This document shows positions 59,946 to 64,000 of a DNA stretch of 64,000 bases, in pieces (position 1 is the first letter of the stretch; every line of letters starts with the position of its first letter). This DNA is from Christensenella intestinihominis (GTDB lineage: Bacteria; Bacillota; Clostridia; Christensenellales; Christensenellaceae). The stretch is from NCBI RefSeq assembly GCF_001678845.1, contig NZ_MAIQ01000002.1, positions 62,001 through 126,000 on the forward strand, read 5' to 3'. Both the position numbers and the translations under genes were made by a program. The notes beneath the pieces are model-generated. The model ran no database searches. It was not told the DNA's origin and saw only the letters and a list, made by a program, of their open reading frames with translations.

Positions 59946-60763
59946 GAATTGTTGGCCTCGGGCTGATTGGCGGTTCCCTCGCCCGGGCGGTCAAAAAATA
60001 TACGGATTATACCGTTTTCGGCGTGGACCGCGATGAAGGCGTCCTTGCCGCGGCATATGAAGCGGGAGCCATCGACGGCGATACGGACGTTTCGGGCTGC
60101 GACATTGTTTTCGTGTGCCTGTATCCGCGCGACTGCGTCTCCTATATGCTGGGTACGGAATTTAAGCAGGGCGCCGTTGTGGCCGACATTTCAGGCGTCA
60201 AGCGCTTTATCGCACAAAAGGTTTCCGGGCCTTTGCGCAGCCGCAATGTGCGCTATGTGGGAACGCATCCCATGGCCGGGAAAGAGACGAGCGGTTTTGC
60301 AAACAGCGACGCCGGGCTTTTCAAGGGAGCCAGCTTCATCATTACGGAGGACGAAACCACGGATGCGGAAGCCGTGCGCCTCCTTACCCTGCTCGCGGAA
60401 AAGCTTGGTTTTGCGCGCGTCACAAAGTGCACCGCCCAAAAGCACGACGAGGTGATCGCCTATACCTCCCAGCTTGCGCACGTCGTTTCGAACGCATATG
60501 TGAAAAGCGAAGCTTCCCAGAATTTCAGCGGCTTTTCGGCAGGCAGCTTTATGGACCTTACGCGCGTGGCGAAGCTTAACCCCGGGATGTGGGCGGAGCT
60601 CTTTGTGCTCAACGGCGACGAGCTTACAAAGGAAATCGACGAGCTCCAGCGCAATATCGGCGCACTGCGCGCCGCCATTGTGGCCGGGGACGAGGAAACG
60701 CTGCGCAGACTTCTAAAGGATGGCAGCGATAAAAAGAAACGTCTTTTGGGGGAACAAGCGTGA
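59936..60763 (+). CDS. tyrA: Prephenate dehydrogenase
   Basis: 275 residues. N-terminal Rossmann loop GIVGLGLIGGSLARA, Asp at the end of beta-2 (FGVDRD, NAD-type), then the substrate side with THPMAGKETSGF (catalytic His) and AYTSQLAHVVSNAY. No ACT or chorismate mutase domain, so feedback control must be elsewhere. It converts prephenate to 4-hydroxyphenylpyruvate, which the HisC-like enzyme can turn into tyrosine. The start overlaps hisC by 10 bp, the end overlaps the hydrolase by 4 bp. Confidence 0.93.
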   Translation: MQIGIVGLGLIGGSLARAVKKYTDYTVFGVDRDEGVLAAAYEAGAIDGDTDVSGCDIVFVCLYPRDCVSYMLGTEFKQGAVVADISGVKRFIAQKVSGPLRSRNVRYVGTHPMAGKETSGFANSDAGLFKGASFIITEDETTDAEAVRLLTLLAEKLGFARVTKCTAQKHDEVIAYTSQLAHVVSNAYVKSEASQNFSGFSAGSFMDLTRVAKLNPGMWAELFVLNGDELTKEIDELQRNIGALRAAIVAGDEETLRRLLKDGSDKKKRLLGEQA

Positions 60764-62082
60764 AAAAATCCGGTGGATTTATTATTTTGCTGGTATTGGT
60801 TTTCTTCCTTGCGGGCTGCGCGTCGGCCGAATTTGACGAAGCTGCTTTATCCGGGGAAAGCAAGGCGTATACGCAAAGCCTGATCGACGGGGATTACGAT
60901 TCGGTGGCGGCGGGTGTTTCCGCCTCTGTATCGGACCGGCTTAACGCCGACATCCTGCGGCAGGGCTGGGAAAATATCGCCCCTGTGCTCGGCGGCTTTG
61001 AACAAATCGAAGACGCCACTTTTACGGAAGACGGCAATTCCGCCGTTGTCGGCGTGACATGTGCTTTTGCAAACAGGAACCTGCTTCTGACCTATACGTT
61101 CAACGGAAAAGGCGAAATCGCGGGCCTGTGGATGACCTACCTCCCCAAACCGGCCCAGCCGCAGGAGACGGACGCCTATAAAGAAAAGGTAGTATCCGTA
61201 GGAAATGAGGACGCCCCGCTCGAGGGTATCCTTACCATGCCGAAGGGTGCGGAAAATCCGCCTGCCGTCCTGATCGTCGCGGGCTCCGGCCAGCAGGATA
61301 TGGACGAAACGGTGGGCGCGGCGGGAAACAAACCCCTTGCCGACCTTGCGCACGGCCTTGCGGAGCATGGAATCGCTTCCCTGCGGTACAACAAGCGCAC
61401 GGCGCAGTATCCGAACCTGCCTCAGGACCCGAAAGACATTACCATCCAGTACGAGGTCCTCGACGACGCGGCCGCGGGCGCGGAGCTGCTCAAAAATACG
61501 GAGGGAATCGATGCCCGGCATGTTTACGTACTCGGCCATAGCCTCGGCGGCATGCTCGCGCCGAAGATCGCGCAGGATAACGGCCTCGCGGGACTCATTT
61601 CCCTTGCGGGTTCCCCGCGCAGCCTCGAGGATATTATGCTGGACCAGAACAGGGCCGCAATCGAAGCGGCGGAAGGCGTTTCCGACCAGGACCGCCAGGC
61701 GGCGCTGGCGCAGGCCGGGGCGCTGGCCGAGGCGGCGAAGAACGCAAAGGAAGGCGGCACCGGCGTTATCCTGAACGCCACGGAAAATTATTGGTATACC
61801 TTAAACCAGGTCGACACGCCCGGCATTGTACAATCCCTCGATATCCCCATGCTGTTCCTGCAGGGGGACGCGGATTTCCAGGTGTCTCCCGAGGCAGATT
61901 TCGGCGCGTGGAAAGAGCTTCTTTCCGGCAGGCAGAATGCTGCGTTTAAGCTTTATCCCGGCCTTAACCACCTGTTCATGCCCGCGGGCGAAACGGGCAC
62001 AATCAGCGATTACGATGCGCCCGCAAGCGTCGACCCGCAGGTAACAGAGGACATTTCCTCCTGGATTTTTTCCGGAAATTAA
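60760..62082 (+). CDS. Secreted alpha/beta hydrolase lipoprotein with DUF3887
   Basis: 440 residues. Signal peptide and lipobox (FLAGCAS), a DUF3887 domain (about 25-130), then an alpha/beta hydrolase with LIVAGSGQQDMDE (oxyanion region), nucleophile Ser in LGHSLGGML, an acid in LQGDADFQV and the His in LNHLF. It is probably a membrane-anchored esterase or peptidase of unknown substrate. GTG start overlaps the tyrA stop (GCGTGA). Cotranscription with tyrA looks fortuitous. Confidence 0.88.
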   Translation: MKKSGGFIILLVLVFFLAGCASAEFDEAALSGESKAYTQSLIDGDYDSVAAGVSASVSDRLNADILRQGWENIAPVLGGFEQIEDATFTEDGNSAVVGVTCAFANRNLLLTYTFNGKGEIAGLWMTYLPKPAQPQETDAYKEKVVSVGNEDAPLEGILTMPKGAENPPAVLIVAGSGQQDMDETVGAAGNKPLADLAHGLAEHGIASLRYNKRTAQYPNLPQDPKDITIQYEVLDDAAAGAELLKNTEGIDARHVYVLGHSLGGMLAPKIAQDNGLAGLISLAGSPRSLEDIMLDQNRAAIEAAEGVSDQDRQAALAQAGALAEAAKNAKEGGTGVILNATENYWYTLNQVDTPGIVQSLDIPMLFLQGDADFQVSPEADFGAWKELLSGRQNAAFKLYPGLNHLFMPAGETGTISDYDAPASVDPQVTEDISSWIFSGN

Positions 62083-62153
62083 GCTGCTTTATTTCCGTAC
62101 GCGTAAACTGTCCATACTATATTGACCATCAATAAAAACGAAAGGCCGGGACG

Positions 62154-63797
62154 ATGAAACAATCTGCCTCAAAAAAAATACGGTTCGCCGTTATCACCCT
62201 TCTTGTGCTTTGTATCGTTTTTGTCCTTGCATATCAGGCAAATGCGCCCTCCCTGGTGCCATCCGGCTCCGACAGGGAGGTTTCCCTCGAAAACAGCTGG
62301 ACCGTCTCACGGGACGGGGCGGTGGAAGAAAATCGTTCCCTTCCCATCTCCGTTTTTTCAGATGGACCCGGGCGTATTTCCATGTCCCGCGCTATTTCCG
62401 CACAGCGGCCCGAAAACAGTGCGTTATGCATCTTTTTTTACACCGCGCCCTTCACGGTTTCCTTTCAGGGACAGCAAATTTATGAATATGGTTTGAAAGC
62501 GGCGGCAGACGGCTACCAGAGTGTCGGAAGCGGCTTCCATATCATTGAGCTGCCGGACGGCGCGGGAGAGCTGCGCATTACCGCCGAGTTTACCGGCGGG
62601 GCGCCCGGGGCAATCCTTTCGGAAGCGACCGTTATACCGGGCGCTGATTTTATCCGGCAATTCCTGTTCACACGTCTTTTCACAATCATCGCCGTGCTTA
62701 TTCTATTTGCGGTTTTCCTCTATACGTTGGTTTCCGGCGGCTCCCGGATTGGGAAAACCGCGGGTGGCACGCAGGCCCTTGCCTTTCTTGCAATCACTGC
62801 GGCGGTCTGGCTTTTGGCGCGTTCCGGGCTTCTCCAGCTTTTTACGAATAACCTGATCCTCTTAAACGGAATCGATTTCCTGTCTTTTTACCTGCTTCCG
62901 GTTTTTGCGCTCCGCTTTGTGCAGCGCCGGCTCCTGCTGCCGGATAAACGCCTTCCGGGTTGCCTTACCGCCAACCTATTGTTCATAATCGGCGCCTGCA
63001 TTCTGCATATGCTCCGCATCGTCGACTTTACGCAAACCCTGTTCGTGTTCCACCTGCTGTTGTTTGTGGATATCGTCTGCGTTGTCCTCAGTGTTTTCCG
63101 CGCGGGCTCAAAACATATCCCGTACATGAACGCCCTCAGGGCGGGCGTCGTTATCCTCGCGGGCGGCGGCGTGCTTGAGCTTGTCACCTACTACCTTGTA
63201 TCCTTCCAGTTCCTGCGTTTTTCTTTTCTCGAGTGTGCGTTCCTGGCCTTTACGTTATGCATGCTGTACGTTTGGAACAGCGAATCAAAGGAAATCCGGG
63301 AACAGCTTGTACAGCAGTCCAAATTCCGTAAAATGGCTTACCACGACAAACTTACCGGCCTTTCAAACCGCGCCGCTTACGAGCGGGAGGCGGAGAAGCT
63401 GGTCCAGCCCGGCAGCGCTCCCTGTTATATATTTATGATTGACTTGAACGGCCTCAAGATGATTAATGACAGGGAAGGCCACGGCACCGGGGATCAATTT
63501 ATTATCAACAGCGCAGAGGTGCTGAAAAAAGCGGTAGGGTCTTCCGGAAAGCTGTTTCGCTTTGGCGGGGATGAATTTGTCGTCCTGCTGCCGGGTGGGG
63601 ATATGGAAGCGGCGGCTTTGTATAAAAAGCTCCTCCCGTATATCGTACCAAATTCCGGCACGGTGACACCCTCCTTCGCCGTAGGCTACGCAGTGTTCGA
63701 TTCCGGGGAAGGCGAGTCCCTCGACGCTGTGCTGCGCCGCGCAGATAAGCGCATGTATGCCTGCAAAAGCAAGCTGCATGCAAACAAAGAAATTTAG
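62154..63797 (+). CDS. Membrane diguanylate cyclase with extracytoplasmic beta domain
   Basis: 547 residues. One N-terminal span (about 10-28), an extracytoplasmic domain of about 140 residues with a jelly-roll-like pattern (SLENSWTVSRDG to GAGELRITAEF), about seven membrane spans (175-395), and a GGDEF domain with LTGLSNRAAYERE, MIDLNGLKMINDREGHGTGD and the active loop FRFGGDEFVVLL. The R-x-x-D inhibitory site is lacking. The layout recalls 7TMR-DISM receptors. It should make c-di-GMP in response to an external signal. AAAGG lies upstream of the ATG. Confidence 0.88.
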   Translation: MKQSASKKIRFAVITLLVLCIVFVLAYQANAPSLVPSGSDREVSLENSWTVSRDGAVEENRSLPISVFSDGPGRISMSRAISAQRPENSALCIFFYTAPFTVSFQGQQIYEYGLKAAADGYQSVGSGFHIIELPDGAGELRITAEFTGGAPGAILSEATVIPGADFIRQFLFTRLFTIIAVLILFAVFLYTLVSGGSRIGKTAGGTQALAFLAITAAVWLLARSGLLQLFTNNLILLNGIDFLSFYLLPVFALRFVQRRLLLPDKRLPGCLTANLLFIIGACILHMLRIVDFTQTLFVFHLLLFVDIVCVVLSVFRAGSKHIPYMNALRAGVVILAGGGVLELVTYYLVSFQFLRFSFLECAFLAFTLCMLYVWNSESKEIREQLVQQSKFRKMAYHDKLTGLSNRAAYEREAEKLVQPGSAPCYIFMIDLNGLKMINDREGHGTGDQFIINSAEVLKKAVGSSGKLFRFGGDEFVVLLPGGDMEAAALYKKLLPYIVPNSGTVTPSFAVGYAVFDSGEGESLDAVLRRADKRMYACKSKLHANKEI

Positions 63798-63841
63798 CAG
63801 GGTCGAATATGGATTCTCCCCTCCGCTTCCACTGTATCCAT

Positions 63842-64000
63842 TTAAACCGTCTGGGCGAGTTCCACGAACCGCTCGTGCACTTCAAACGAATTTTTCTCAT
63901 TGCACAGGATAACCAGGATATCCCCCGGGCGGATGCGCACCGTTCCCTTGGGGATGATTTCGTGGTTTCCCCTCCGCACCGCAACGATCAGGCTGTTTTC
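63842..64000 (-). CDS. C-terminal end of a TrkA_C (RCK_C) domain protein, partial
   Basis: The window ends inside this gene. The visible 52 residues on the minus strand read SLIVAVRRGNHEIIPKGTVRI then RPGDILVILCNEK, which is the TrkA_C/RCK_C fold of ion-transport proteins. ClC chloride/proton exchangers with such a tail, or K+ uptake and other TrkA_C carriers, are possible. The stop is TAA at 63842-63844. Confidence 0.7.
   Translation of the reverse strand, partial: ENSLIVAVRRGNHEIIPKGTVRIRPGDILVILCNEKNSFEVHERFVELAQTV

Overview
The window is a 64-kb chromosomal segment of a Gram-positive (monoderm) anaerobe in the Clostridia. The supporting signs are an Rnf ferredoxin:NAD+ oxidoreductase in the order rnfCDGEAB, a class B sortase with SPKTG-type substrates, a GdpP-type c-di-AMP phosphodiesterase, the mreCD-pbp2-minCDE-rodA block, and the TIGR03960 / DUF2344 / RNase G / L21 / L27 block. 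GC-rich third positions and the gene set would suit a Christensenellales-like lineage, but that placement is inference. Base composition looks even throughout. No prophage, integrated plasmid, rRNA operon or CRISPR array was seen.

Layout. 0-1.3 kb: tail of a catabolic operon (triosephosphate-isomerase paralog, YjbQ). 1.3-2 kb: tRNA-Glu(CTC) and decayed copies of tRNA ends. 2-6.6 kb: glutamine synthetase, a DUF3048 lipoprotein, FtsB-like protein, a radical SAM protein and a coiled-coil protein. 6.7-8.9 kb: two coupled TetR regulators and an orphan tyrosine recombinase. 9.1-14.5 kb: a sugar isomerase, then the operon gdpP-rplI-dnaB-GNAT. 14.6-19.9 kb: a surface-display locus (sortase B, two SPKTG proteins, and a response regulator and kinase that share a DNA motif with one substrate gene). 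20-25.5 kb: rpmA, rplU, rng, DUF2344 and radical SAM. 25.7-28.9 kb: katA-perR and two membrane proteins. 29-36.9 kb: a cluster of hairpin repeats, then the cell-shape and division block. 37-49.2 kb: a sugar-catabolic island. 49.2-56.4 kb: an orphan serine recombinase, maf and the rnf operon, which carries a repeat-filled gap. 56.5-64 kb: membrane protein, Zn-PLC-like protein, DNA glycosylase, hisC-tyrA-hydrolase, a diguanylate cyclase, and the end of a TrkA_C-domain protein.

The most interesting system is the island at 37-49 kb. One strand carries a complete ribose-type ABC importer (binding protein, ATPase, permease) with a zinc dehydrogenase, a family-4 glycosidase, a VOC protein and an SDR. 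The opposite strand carries an AraC-type response regulator, a histidine kinase with almost no extracytoplasmic domain, and, overlapping the kinase by 4 bp, a second RbsA-like tandem ATPase that has lost nearly all catalytic motifs. I propose that this dead ATPase is a signalling subunit that lets the kinase read the state of the importer. This is a hypothesis from sequence alone.

Other points worth attention are a shared operator-like motif in the sortase locus, a hairpin repeat family with compensatory base changes, 92-bp tandem repeats between rnfA and rnfB, a duplicated gene start with a mini-ORF at 23.3-23.5 kb, and a palindromic element that supplies the last codons of a radical SAM gene.
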